A DNA stretch of 64,000 nt, taken from contig CACCNJ010000003.1 in assembly GCA_902547295.1 (NCBI GenBank), forward strand, positions 37,947-101,946, in the 5' to 3' direction. Below the pieces are notes generated by a model that did not search any database, was not told where the DNA came from, and was given only the letters and a program-made list of their open reading frames with translations. This stretch comes from an uncultured SAR86 cluster bacterium (GTDB lineage Bacteria > Pseudomonadota > Gammaproteobacteria > Magnimaribacterales > D2472). Every line of letters begins with the position of its first letter. Position 1 is the first letter of the stretch. Below are positions 38,663-45,889 of this stretch, one piece after another. The position numbers and the translations under genes were made by a program.

Positions 38663-38720
38663 AAAAAAAACCCAGCAAATGCTGGGTCAAATAAAAAAAG
38701 CGGTCCCAGCTATGCTGATA
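38663..38720 (-). promoter_or_regulatory. Attenuator-like leader of the TonB-receptor gene
   Basis: Read on the minus strand, ACCCAGC...GCTGGGT (38687-38670) forms a seven- to eight-pair hairpin followed by eight T (38670-38663), a textbook intrinsic terminator. It lies 16 bases before the receptor start. Upstream, at 38710-38705, a second GCTGGG can pair with the same CCCAGC, and that strand can itself fold into CAGC-ATA-GCTG (38717-38707). Mutually exclusive pairings of this sort are the mark of transcription attenuation or a riboswitch; the ligand is not identifiable. Confidence 0.55.
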
Positions 38721-38752
38721 CTCCCCGTTTTTTATGTAAGTTAACATCTAAC

Positions 38753-38768
38753 ATACTCTTTTGAGTAT
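38753..38768. promoter_or_regulatory. Inverted repeat upstream of the TonB-receptor leader
   Basis: ATACTC and GAGTAT (38753-38758 and 38763-38768) form a perfect dyad with four T between them, in the probable promoter region of the receptor gene. It could be an operator. No regulator gene is next to it. Confidence 0.3.
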
Positions 38769-38828
38769 ATATGCAAAAAACAATTTAACTAGCATTTTAA
38801 TAAAAAAAGTATCTATTTTTTATATAAA

Positions 38829-38853
38829 AATGGTAGGGATGGAGGGAGTCGAA
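38829..38853. repeat. Distal attachment site copy (att, orphan tRNA-Leu 3' end)
   Basis: The 25 bases are identical to 49645-49669 and correspond to the T-arm 3' half, acceptor strand and CCA of tRNA-Leu plus two bases. Homology stops after GTCGAA, with GAGAG on this side against CCCCC in the tRNA. This is the junction between element (right) and host (left). Confidence 0.92.
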
Positions 38854-38881
38854 GAGAGTTTTGTCTGTTCCCCAAGCCCTA

Positions 38882-38906
38882 TTCTTACAGGGTTTTTCTT
38901 ACAGGG
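38882..38906. repeat. Tandem 11-bp repeat near the distal element end
   Basis: TTCTTACAGGG occurs at 38882-38892 and again at 38896-38906, one and a third helical turns apart, 30 bases inside the attachment site. It may be a binding site for an accessory (excisionase-like) factor. The rest of 38854-38977 has no gene; it also contains one copy of the TCAGCGTTT repeat. Confidence 0.4.
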
Positions 38907-38927
38907 GATTCTCTTTCAGCAAAATAG

Positions 38928-38936
38928 TCAGCGTTT
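38928..38936 (+). repeat. TCAGCGTTT repeat, distal arm
   Basis: The nine bases TCAGCGTTT also occur twice at the other end of the element (49578-49586 and 49589-49597), in the same orientation. Short sequences shared by both arms around attachment sites are how arm-type integrase binding sites appear in lambda-like systems. Confidence 0.45.
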
Positions 38937-38977
38937 TAAACCATTCTCCTTCCCTAATCCTTACCCTATTATAGATG

Positions 38978-39562
38978 TTACCTTCTTTTAACAGTAACAT
39001 TCTTTCTAATTTTTCCTTTCGGTCTAAAAGCATCTTCCAACATGGTAAACATCTTTTTCATTACCATTCTAATTTCTTTCTCAGTTTTAACTGCACCAGT
39101 TTGCTTTACCCTAACTTTGCCGATACTCGAACCTTTTTGCGGTCTATAAACATTATCAGGTCTTGCTTCATAGTCAGAAGGTCTTTTTGTTGATATTCGT
39201 TTGTATGGTTTATCGGAGAAAAATCTTGCAGTTGCTTCTCTTTTAGTAAGTCCAAATTTCTTATCTATTCTGTTTCTTTCTACAAGTTTGAAGAAACGAA
39301 TCATGTCCTTTCTTGTTGCATGGAATTTAAGATTCTTCTTAAACACCTCCATAAACCCTCCAAGTTTCATGGTCGCCATTGTTTCTGCATTGTTCGAACC
39401 AAATTCCTTTCTCAATGCCATCTTCAATGTTTGGTCATATCGTTCATCGTTTATAAAGGAGTCAAAGTTACTTGGAGAGAATAGCGTTCTAATTCCGATA
39501 TACTTTTCTTCGGCTCTTCCTCTAGGTCTTCCCCCTCTTCTTCTTGGTCTTCTAGTTGCCAT
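38978..39562 (-). CDS. Hypothetical very basic protein, 194 aa (element)
   Basis: It begins with an Arg/Gly-rich stretch (about residues 3-17) and ends with a Lys/Arg-rich tail, so nucleic-acid binding is likely. The middle is mixed helical with several Phe. I do not recognise a family. It is the last gene of the element, closest to the distal attachment site, eight bases after the stop of a 54-aa gene it slightly overlaps. A role in packaging or DNA binding is possible but unproven. Confidence 0.7.
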   Translation of the reverse strand: MATRRPRRRGGRPRGRAEEKYIGIRTLFSPSNFDSFINDERYDQTLKMALRKEFGSNNAETMATMKLGGFMEVFKKNLKFHATRKDMIRFFKLVERNRIDKKFGLTKREATARFFSDKPYKRISTKRPSDYEARPDNVYRPQKGSSIGKVRVKQTGAVKTEKEIRMVMKKMFTMLEDAFRPKGKIRKNVTVKRR

Positions 39563-39716
39563 TGTTCATAATCTCCATAAACTTTTCATATCCTTCATGC
39601 ATCCTTCTTGTTGCACCAAGTAATAATTTTTTATCACCCGCATCGTAAAACGCTTTAAAACATTCCATCTCACTAGGGTTAAATTCCTGTTCTAATTGCT
39701 CTAGTTTTTCAATCAT
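39552..39716 (-). CDS. Small hypothetical protein, 54 aa (element)
   Basis: This short frame begins ATG ATT GAA on the minus strand, with AGAGG at a good distance upstream. It overlaps the preceding 69-aa gene by eight bases and the following 194-aa gene by eleven. The product starts MIEKLEQLEQEFNPSEMECF and is helical and charged. The tight overlaps, the ribosome-binding site and the absence of any other gene in the gap support it as real. Function unknown. Confidence 0.65.
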   Translation of the reverse strand: MIEKLEQLEQEFNPSEMECFKAFYDAGDKKLLLGATRRMHEGYEKFMEIMNNGN

Positions 39717-39918
39717 CATCTAAACCTCTTTCAAACAGTATTTGCTCTTTGATTGCTAACCATTCTTCATCGGTACCAGTTGCATATTGTTCTAACCAAG
39801 CCATATTCACTTCTTCAATGGCATCAAGGATTTCTCCTTTAGTTGTCATAATCGGTTCGTTAAGTTCCTTTTGAAGTCGCTTATCAAGTTTCTTTCTTAT
39901 ATCAATTATGTTGCTCAT
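39709..39918 (-). CDS. Small hypothetical protein, 69 aa (element)
   Basis: An acidic, helical 69-aa product (IIDIRKKLDKRLQKEL..., ending GLDDD). It overlaps the upstream 103-aa gene by four bases (ATGA), so is translationally coupled. No family recognised. Confidence 0.65.
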   Translation of the reverse strand: MSNIIDIRKKLDKRLQKELNEPIMTTKGEILDAIEEVNMAWLEQYATGTDEEWLAIKEQILFERGLDDD

Positions 39919-40226
39919 ATTTTTCCTTCTGCTTTAAGTTTCCTTAACCTAGAGGGATTGATTCTTGCTTGTTTCCTTAAAGTGTTTCTCATCTTTACGC
40001 CACCGAGTTTCTTCTCTCTTGCTTTTTGAAAGTTCTTTGACCATTCTTCGGATTCTTTATCCGATTTTTCCCTCTTTAATTTTTCTTGTTCTGCGATTAA
40101 GTTATCTCTAACTTCATCTAACTGGTGTTGAAGTTTGTTAAGTTCTTCAATGTTAATTTCTTTATCTAAATCCTGTTCATCAAGACCTAGTTTTTCTTTG
40201 ATTAAATCTATTATTTTCATATTCAT
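39915..40226 (-). CDS. Hypothetical coiled-coil protein, 103 aa (element)
   Basis: The central part (about residues 25-75) is a charged coiled coil with heptad-like Leu spacing (EELNKLQHQLDEVRDNLI). The C-terminus is basic, with RKQARINPSRLRKLK. AGGAA precedes the start at a normal distance. It is the first gene after a 198-bp gap with dyad structure and leads the run 39918-38978. No family recognised; possible oligomeric DNA- or RNA-binding protein. Confidence 0.68.
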   Translation of the reverse strand: MNMKIIDLIKEKLGLDEQDLDKEINIEELNKLQHQLDEVRDNLIAEQEKLKREKSDKESEEWSKNFQKAREKKLGGVKMRNTLRKQARINPSRLRKLKAEGKI

Positions 40227-40324
40227 TTCCTATTTTGTTTAATTTTTAATATCTGCTCGAACTTTGACAAATAGGAATTTCAAAAATTTCTATGTGCCGA
40301 GTTCATTTGTGTTAATTTGCTATA

Positions 40325-40372
40325 CACCCGCTTTAGTCATAAGTCGACATAAAGTTAAGTCGAGGGCGGGTG
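40325..40372. promoter_or_regulatory. Dyad and repeats in the 198-bp gap between element operons
   Basis: CACCCGC (40325-40331) and GCGGGTG (40366-40372) form a seven-base inverted repeat around 34 bases that contain two direct copies of TAAGTCGA. This GC-rich patch stands out in AT-rich DNA. It lies upstream of the 39.0-40.2 kb gene run and could be an operator, a transcript-end structure for the upstream operon or part of an origin; nothing decides between these. I see no ORF in the gap (40227-40424). Confidence 0.4.
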
Positions 40373-40424
40373 CGGTCGAAACCTACTAAAAGTTATTTTT
40401 TCCTCGAAAAACGCTAGATAAGTG

Positions 40425-40871
40425 TTATTTCTTTTCTAAATCTATTTTAGGGTTAATTACCTTTGTAAATTGCATTTGACCAAAAGCATTGAGAGTATGT
40501 CTTGGTTTTTTCCCTCTAAGTTTCTGCTCACAAGTTTGTATAACTGCTTTCATTTCCTCTTCGCGAAGTGGTCTTCCTGCAATTTCCTTGCATACCGCAC
40601 CAAACTTCAAACAAGCAAAATCTCGAACCTTTTCATCATTCGATTTCAATTCGTCCACCAGTCCTTTATAAATCTCGAACCATTGACCAGTATGGTCTTT
40701 TCGTTTCTTGCTTCGGTCTGATAAATCAACATATGGTTTATAAGGTACCTTCTTTGACCTTTCATATGCTTCATGTCTTTTTTCTTCTTGCTCTTTGTTG
40801 TATTTCCATGCTTCAAGTTGGTCTTTGACCATTGAATATGGAATGAATCTTGGAAATTTTTTATTCTCCAT
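40425..40871 (-). CDS. Hypothetical basic protein, 148 aa (element)
   Basis: A highly charged helical protein (many Lys/Glu; EEKRHEAYERSKKVPYKPYVDLSDRSKK). No family recognised. The coding strand begins after a Shine-Dalgarno-like GGAGAAAAG. It is separated by 66 bases from the upstream 95-aa gene and is probably the last gene of the replication-module transcript. Confidence 0.65.
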   Translation of the reverse strand: MENKKFPRFIPYSMVKDQLEAWKYNKEQEEKRHEAYERSKKVPYKPYVDLSDRSKKRKDHTGQWFEIYKGLVDELKSNDEKVRDFACLKFGAVCKEIAGRPLREEEMKAVIQTCEQKLRGKKPRHTLNAFGQMQFTKVINPKIDLEKK

Positions 40872-40937
40872 CTTTTCTCCTTGTATATTCTTTATAAGAA
40901 TCCTTTTATGTTTAATTTACCTCTCTCGATTATTCGG

Positions 40938-41225
40938 CTAACGCTTTTTCGAAATTAACTCGACAAAACTGCGTTCCACCTTTTCTTTTACAAGTTTGAG
41001 GTAATGTTGATAATGTTTGTTATGTTTAAAAACAGTTCGGATACACTTACAGTTTCCATCTGTTCTTTCGTAATCGGAACATTCTGTTCCTAAGTCTTTG
41101 CAAAGTTTCGGAGGGTTTTGAAGTAACTCTTCCATCCATGCATCATCTATTGGAGGTGCTAAGTCATCATCAAAGAATATTTTCATCTCCTCCGCTAGTT
41201 TTGAATGAGGGTTATAAGTCGACAT
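40938..41225 (-). CDS. Hypothetical Cys/His-containing protein, 95 aa (element)
   Basis: Residues about 42-68 contain four Cys (LCKDLGTECSDYERTDGNCKC) followed by two His, a spacing that could form a zinc-binding knuckle. The first half is acidic. It overlaps the 304-aa gene by 14 bases, so is coupled to it. Family not recognised. Confidence 0.62.
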   Translation of the reverse strand: MSTYNPHSKLAEEMKIFFDDDLAPPIDDAWMEELLQNPPKLCKDLGTECSDYERTDGNCKCIRTVFKHNKHYQHYLKLVKEKVERSFVELISKKR

Positions 41226-42126
41226 CTGCTATACCCCCAAAATGTTCAATATTTTTTTCCTCATCGATTTTTTTTAAAGATAATTCAGGTTTAGGAAAAT
41301 TTTCAATCAAATAAGGAACCCAGTTCGGTTGTCTGCGATTTATCTCGAAAGTCGAGTGGTATTGACGCTTAAAGTTATATTCAATGGGAGTTAAATCAAC
41401 ATCGTTTAATTCTTTAAATTTTATCCATTCTTTCGAGTAATGAAGTTTCCCATTTTCTCCATTTCTTGCTCTAGGTGTTTCATCAAGTTCGATGGAACCA
41501 TTAGTGTTTTTGGTCATGTTCCTGTAAATGTCATCTTTTAAATGTTCTTTCAATAGTTTGTCGATACTAGGCAAAAGTTTTGCTCTATCTTGCCTTTTGA
41601 TTTCACAAGCAATACCGAAGACCTTTTTAGTGAATTGAACTAAAAATGGAAGTGGAGAAATATGAAAGTCTTGTGGAACTTCAAGTTTAAAGATTGCTTT
41701 GATTTCTGTTCGATGTGTATTTACATTCTTGAACCAGTCAGACTTCTTTATTTCATCTTCAAACAGAACAACTGGATTGATTTGTTCATGGAAACCTTTA
41801 TCTCTTTCGATACCATAAAGAGTGCAACTAGAATCGATATAGTTACCTTTTTCAACGAAGAATTTCTTGTCAGCATAATGAATCTCATGTTCTTTATCTT
41901 TTCTTTCGTTTTCGTCATAGTAGAAAAGTTGTCTATGTAATCTTGTTAAGTCCTTTACACTATCGTCCAAGAAGAAATGGTCGAAGAATGCATCGTCCAT
42001 CTGTTCATGATTTGATATTCGATAGTTGGTAAATGCTTCATCAAGAAGTGCTAAAGCAAGTTCTCTTTTTGTTAAATCTTCATTTTCGCGAATCTTTGAT
42101 TTTAGTTCGAAGATACTATTTAACAT
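41212..42126 (-). CDS. Hypothetical protein, 304 aa (element)
   Basis: A soluble, mixed-charge protein with an all-helical N-terminal third (about 1-75) and no membrane segment. I do not recognise it. It overlaps the primase/helicase-like gene by 11 bases at its start and the 95-aa gene at its end, so it belongs to the same coupled replication module and may be a loader or accessory factor; that is only context. Confidence 0.65.
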   Translation of the reverse strand: MLNSIFELKSKIRENEDLTKRELALALLDEAFTNYRISNHEQMDDAFFDHFFLDDSVKDLTRLHRQLFYYDENERKDKEHEIHYADKKFFVEKGNYIDSSCTLYGIERDKGFHEQINPVVLFEDEIKKSDWFKNVNTHRTEIKAIFKLEVPQDFHISPLPFLVQFTKKVFGIACEIKRQDRAKLLPSIDKLLKEHLKDDIYRNMTKNTNGSIELDETPRARNGENGKLHYSKEWIKFKELNDVDLTPIEYNFKRQYHSTFEINRRQPNWVPYLIENFPKPELSLKKIDEEKNIEHFGGIADVDL

Positions 42127-44716
42127 CGTATCTCCTTATCTTTGTGTTGTTTCCTAAATCTATTTCTATGTAATCTTTTTCCTTTGGTTCAGTGTTACTA
42201 GATTTCTTTTTCTTACCCTCTTTTAATTTTGCATATTCTTTCCATAGACTTTTAGATTTCATCAATGAAATAACTGCATCTTTATTTTCTTTAATAAATT
42301 TATTGAGAGTTTTCATGGCTTTAATGTTTCTTTTATCAATTACCAATCCACCTCTATCTTCAATCATTTCAATTAAGTGGTCTTCACGATTGTTGAGTTG
42401 AATGATTTTGAAATGGTTGTAAATACTATATCTCTCATCAAACTCATCTTGCTCGAACCGAACATTCCCCTCTTTGACTTCTGATAGCGGAAACATCTCT
42501 TCCCAGATTTGCTTGGGTTTTGCATAGTCTTTCTGTTTAACAAATAAAAGAAAATCTTTCGTTTGTCGAAATCTTTTTAGGTGTTGAATGATGTTTGGTG
42601 CTGTAAGAATGTTTTGAGGGTATAAGCCTACAACGAGGTCAAATTGTGCGATGTCAGAAACATATGACCAAGTGGACATATTTACAGGGCTAAACCAAAT
42701 ATGTTGGATAGCACCTTCATCCAAAAGTGTTTCAAGTCCTTTTGGTACATCCGACATAATTGCATTATTCCTTCCTAAGTCTTTGTTATCCTTATCTATC
42801 GATATACCTTTCGAATCTGTTTCTTGTTCCACATATTTTCGAAGAGTGTTTAAGTTGCCATAAGGTAATCGCTGTTTTCGTTTACAGTCTAATTCGGATA
42901 CCACCGCAACCTTTTTGCCTTGCTTAACTGCATCTATGATTTGATGGACGCTGTAATGTAAATCATTAACAAAAGTGAAGCGGTGGTCTTTGAATGGTTT
43001 TACTGTTTGTTGGGTGTAAATTGTAAAGTCTTCATCTTTCCTCCAACTTTCTAAACAGTTTAAAGTTAAGTTAGAAAGTCGAGCATCGAGTCCCACTACA
43101 AGTTTTGCATTCTGAATAATATGTTTCAGTATTTGATTGACTAAAGAAGGAGTGGCATCTTGCCTATTAAAAAGAATCTTATTTTCGTCTAACGCAAAAA
43201 CAAGAAGTTCTTCGATTTCATCCAGTACAACGATGTCCCATACAACTTCTTTAAACTCCAATAGTCCATCGATAAATCGTGTCAATGATGGATAACATAT
43301 GCCAACGAATTTATGTATTGGATTACCATTTGAATCTAAATCGGCAAGAGTACCTTCCTCCTTTGCTTGTTGGTAATTTGTTAAATTGAAATCACTACAA
43401 GCATTTATAACTGGTTGTGTTCTTGGTGCCATATAAAGAAATGACATTTCAGGATAAAGTTCCCTAAGTTTTGCCAGTCCAACTGTTTTACCAGCACCTT
43501 CATATAACTTTTGAAGGATTACGCCTTTATCTTTCCAGACGATAGTTTTATCGTGAAGTTCTTCCCAGTCTTTTAACAGATATTCTTCTATATCTATTTG
43601 AGTATGGTTCTCTTTTTTATTATCTGGAATGTTGAAAGACCTTGAATGTTCTCTTTCGATGTATTCAATAACACCATCTATATCCTTTGCATCTCTATCT
43701 GTTCCAAGTTTTGCTTTGTCAGATAGTAATTTATTTCTCCAAAAAGCCACATTTTTGTCGATATATGCCGACCAAAGCATCTCATATATCCCACGCCACC
43801 TGTTTTTATCGCCTATTTTTTCGTAAATTTCTTCAGTTGGAGTGGTTTTTATGTATTTTGACTTAGATATAACGCGACCATCGTAGTTAAAAAAGGAAGA
43901 AGGAACGCTGTTGGGTGTATCAGCGTCCCCTCCCACCTTCGAGGAATGCCATCGAAGAAGACTAGTATCAACTGGATTTCCCCTATGAAGAATACATATG
44001 TCAGATTGTATTTTTCTTGTAGTGTTTTCAAGTATTGGTGGTGCCATAAACATTATTCGGTCAAACTGATGTGTTGCATTATCGATATGGTTATCAAAAT
44101 CAGCACCTTCTCCTGTATGTTTTACAAAAGGATGAAGAAGGTCTTCTCTTTGTTCTTCTTTTAATGCTTCGCTAGTTTCAAGTATTGCTCTAACTCTAAT
44201 TTGTTTTCCTTTGGGTGTTCTTCTTCCATTCGAGTCCACAAGACAAGCCGAAGGAGAAAAATGCAAAATCATTCCAGTATCGTCTTTAATCCAGTCATAC
44301 TGTTCGACTAACCATTTTCGAATTTTATGTAAATCATCATTTATGTCATCGTAATCAAAAGAGTCAGTTTCTATATCAAGAATAAAATACGAACGAGCAA
44401 CATCGACAACCTTGCCTTCTCTTTTTCTACGAAGGAAGCCTTGTGGATGTTTTTGTTCTTGGTCAAATTCTCCATACATCATGGCGGTATAAAAGTTTTC
44501 TTTTGTTCCACCTTCGATGATAGGTTTGATTTGGAAAAATAAATCTTCCAAAGTGTTCCATTGAATTATCTTGCTATCCCAATATGTTGGAAATTTGTAT
44601 TTTGCTTTTTGCTCTTTTCCATCAACGAAAAGTTTTGTTAGAGGTACACGATTTGCACCTCTAAAAGTTGGGAGAGAAATTATTAAATTAGTCTGATGTT
44701 TTTTCGTCTTTGTCAT
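42116..44716 (-). CDS. Primase/helicase-like replication protein, 866 aa (element)
   Basis: The N-terminal part (about 70-240) contains FILDIETDSFD (residues 111-121), HFSPSAC and QIRVRAIL, arranged like the acidic and basic strands of an archaeo-eukaryotic-type primase/polymerase; that assignment is tentative. The middle is an NTPase: Walker A YEGAGKT (405-411), Walker B VVLDEIEE (496-503, DE at 499-500) and GLDARLSN at about 542. It resembles superfamily-2 origin-binding or plasmid helicases. The C-terminus is Lys-rich. This is the probable replication initiator of the element. Confidence 0.75.
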   Translation of the reverse strand: MTKTKKHQTNLIISLPTFRGANRVPLTKLFVDGKEQKAKYKFPTYWDSKIIQWNTLEDLFFQIKPIIEGGTKENFYTAMMYGEFDQEQKHPQGFLRRKREGKVVDVARSYFILDIETDSFDYDDINDDLHKIRKWLVEQYDWIKDDTGMILHFSPSACLVDSNGRRTPKGKQIRVRAILETSEALKEEQREDLLHPFVKHTGEGADFDNHIDNATHQFDRIMFMAPPILENTTRKIQSDICILHRGNPVDTSLLRWHSSKVGGDADTPNSVPSSFFNYDGRVISKSKYIKTTPTEEIYEKIGDKNRWRGIYEMLWSAYIDKNVAFWRNKLLSDKAKLGTDRDAKDIDGVIEYIEREHSRSFNIPDNKKENHTQIDIEEYLLKDWEELHDKTIVWKDKGVILQKLYEGAGKTVGLAKLRELYPEMSFLYMAPRTQPVINACSDFNLTNYQQAKEEGTLADLDSNGNPIHKFVGICYPSLTRFIDGLLEFKEVVWDIVVLDEIEELLVFALDENKILFNRQDATPSLVNQILKHIIQNAKLVVGLDARLSNLTLNCLESWRKDEDFTIYTQQTVKPFKDHRFTFVNDLHYSVHQIIDAVKQGKKVAVVSELDCKRKQRLPYGNLNTLRKYVEQETDSKGISIDKDNKDLGRNNAIMSDVPKGLETLLDEGAIQHIWFSPVNMSTWSYVSDIAQFDLVVGLYPQNILTAPNIIQHLKRFRQTKDFLLFVKQKDYAKPKQIWEEMFPLSEVKEGNVRFEQDEFDERYSIYNHFKIIQLNNREDHLIEMIEDRGGLVIDKRNIKAMKTLNKFIKENKDAVISLMKSKSLWKEYAKLKEGKKKKSSNTEPKEKDYIEIDLGNNTKIRRYDVK

Positions 44717-44933
44717 TTAGAAGATTTAAAGCCCAAGTTCTTTTTTGGTGCCAATCTTCTTCAAAAGCATCGTTGTATGCTTTTCGTAGTTGACCTTTAT
44801 TCGACCTATATGAATCGCCATTGAGAATCTCATACCATTCATGTTTGTCGATGTTTGCTTCAGGAACATTTTTAATAAATTCCTGATATGTAATGTATTG
44901 TCCAACGAGTTTTACTATCTCTTGATAAATCAT
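44688..44933 (-). CDS. Small hypothetical protein, 81 aa (element)
   Basis: First gene of the replication transcript, 29 bases overlapping the primase/helicase-like gene. It is helical and charged with several Trp/Tyr (EWYEILNGDSYRSNKGQLRKAY). Size and position suggest a DNA-binding or copy-control protein, but I see no clear helix-turn-helix. The promoter at 45017-45045 lies upstream. Confidence 0.6.
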   Translation of the reverse strand: MIYQEIVKLVGQYITYQEFIKNVPEANIDKHEWYEILNGDSYRSNKGQLRKAYNDAFEEDWHQKRTWALNLLNDKDEKTSD

Positions 44934-44981
44934 AATTGTTTTGGGTTCTTGACCTATGAAAGGTCGATGTTGATAGGATTT

Positions 44982-45000
44982 TTGGGTTTAAATTTCCCAA
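44982..45000. promoter_or_regulatory. Dyad in the leader of the replication operon
   Basis: TTGGG (44982-44986) and CCCAA (44996-45000) form an inverted repeat around AT-rich DNA, downstream of the promoter. A second small hairpin, GACCT-ATGAA-AGGTC, is at 44951-44965. Both lie in the untranslated leader and could be operators or RNA structures controlling expression of the initiator. Confidence 0.4.
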
Positions 45001-45016
45001 TTCCAAATATAATATA

Positions 45017-45045
45017 AGTATAGCGAATTTTTGACCTCGTGTCAA
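45017..45045 (-). promoter_or_regulatory. Strong sigma-70 promoter of the replication operon with overlapping operator
   Basis: On the minus strand, TTGACA (45045-45040), a 17-bp spacer and TATACT (45022-45017) form a near-consensus promoter 85 bases before the 81-aa gene. The -35 box is inside a perfect dyad, TTGAC-N5-GTCAA (45031-45045), a likely repressor site. TTGACCT also occurs at 44949-44955 and 45772-45778. Confidence 0.75.
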
Positions 45046-45140
45046 GATATATTTTTCGTAAGTCATTGATATACAGTGCTTTTTAGCGGATTTCATCGAC
45101 CATTTTTCTTAACGAAAAACAGTCGATTTCGTCCAACTTA

Positions 45141-45650
45141 CTATGATGCTTTTGCTATTGCAGTCGATGGAGTATCGAGCATAAACCATTCTCGATTCGT
45201 TATATCAATAGAGTATTTTTTTGCGAATGCAAAGTAACCTTTAGCGAAGGCTCTTCGACACGCTCTTTCTCCTTGTGCAAGTCCATTTATCCATACTTGC
45301 ATCAATGCTTCGACTTCTTCTTGTGTATCGAAAGGTCTAGAGTACGCATATGCATTTCCATCATCATCTATAAACAATGGATGTGCATATTTTCCACATT
45401 GTAGTTTTAGAAAATATTTTCCATTGTCATCTTTTCTTATACATTTAAGAACACGAGCATTACTATCTTCATCAACTCTTGCTTTAATAATTGCGTTGAG
45501 ATTATTCTGATAGTAAGTATGTACAGTAGATAAATTAGAAAGGTTGTCGGTGTTCTTTCGAGTTCCACTTTCTGATTTTACTAACGCACCATCTCCAATA
45601 AACATTTGATAGAAATCAAAGTTACTATTTTCGGTAGCAGTTGCTTCCAT
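45141..45650 (-). CDS. Hypothetical protein, 169 aa (element)
   Basis: A soluble protein with beta-rich middle (ARVLKCIRKDDNGKYFLKLQCGKYAHPLFIDDDGNAY) and a helical Ala-rich C-terminus. The start is well defined by AAAGGAG six to seven bases upstream. No family recognised. It lies alone between the recombinase and the replication operon, so its transcript is probably separate, and the structured region upstream may control it. Confidence 0.68.
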   Translation of the reverse strand: MEATATENSNFDFYQMFIGDGALVKSESGTRKNTDNLSNLSTVHTYYQNNLNAIIKARVDEDSNARVLKCIRKDDNGKYFLKLQCGKYAHPLFIDDDGNAYAYSRPFDTQEEVEALMQVWINGLAQGERACRRAFAKGYFAFAKKYSIDITNREWFMLDTPSTAIAKAS

Positions 45651-45672
45651 ATTTTTTCTCCTTTAATAAGGT

Positions 45673-45806
45673 GGTGCAACCTTGTTCTATTATGTAGACC
45701 ATTATAGGAATCTCACAACTACATTTCGAAGTGTCAGTTGCACCTTCATTCTTTTTATTAGGTAAGAATGATTGACCTAACTCTTCGACCTCGAAAAGTT
45801 AGTCAA
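45673..45806. repeat. Cluster of inverted repeats (candidate origin or control region)
   Basis: Three dyads are packed here: GGTGCAAC (45673-45680) with GTTGCACC (45737-45744); CATTCTT (45747-45753) with AAGAATG (45764-45770); and a long imperfect hairpin 45772-45806 built of TTGAC/GTCAA, TAACT/AGTTA and TTCGA/TCGAA. With the dyad at 45853-45880 they fill the whole 239-bp gap between the recombinase and the 169-aa gene. I see no ORF in it. Confidence 0.55.
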
Positions 45807-45840
45807 CATTATTTAGAAATAATTAAGAAGTTATAAGTTG

Positions 45841-45880
45841 GTATGGGTTCGAGTATGGGTTAAATTTCATTAACCCATAC
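45841..45880. repeat. 11-6-11 dyad with a direct repeat, dif-like recombination site candidate
   Basis: GTATGGGTTAA (45853-45863), six bases ATTTCA, then TTAACCCATAC (45870-45880) form perfect 11-bp arms. A further copy of GTATGGGTT stands at 45841-45849. It begins ten bases beyond the stop of a tyrosine recombinase. Xer/dif-type core sites have exactly this 11-6-11 format. A terminator is the alternative, but no T run follows in either direction. Confidence 0.5.
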
Positions 45881-45889
45881 TGTACTGAT

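Noticed and set aside
38854..38900. CCCT...AGGG followed by five T as a terminator at the distal end
   Set aside because: Only four base pairs with an eight-base loop and on the strand opposite to the genes; too weak to call.
44872..45096. 74-aa minus-strand reading frame upstream of the replication operon
   Set aside because: It runs through the near-consensus promoter and operator at 45017-45045 and overlaps the better-supported 81-aa gene; no ribosome-binding site.
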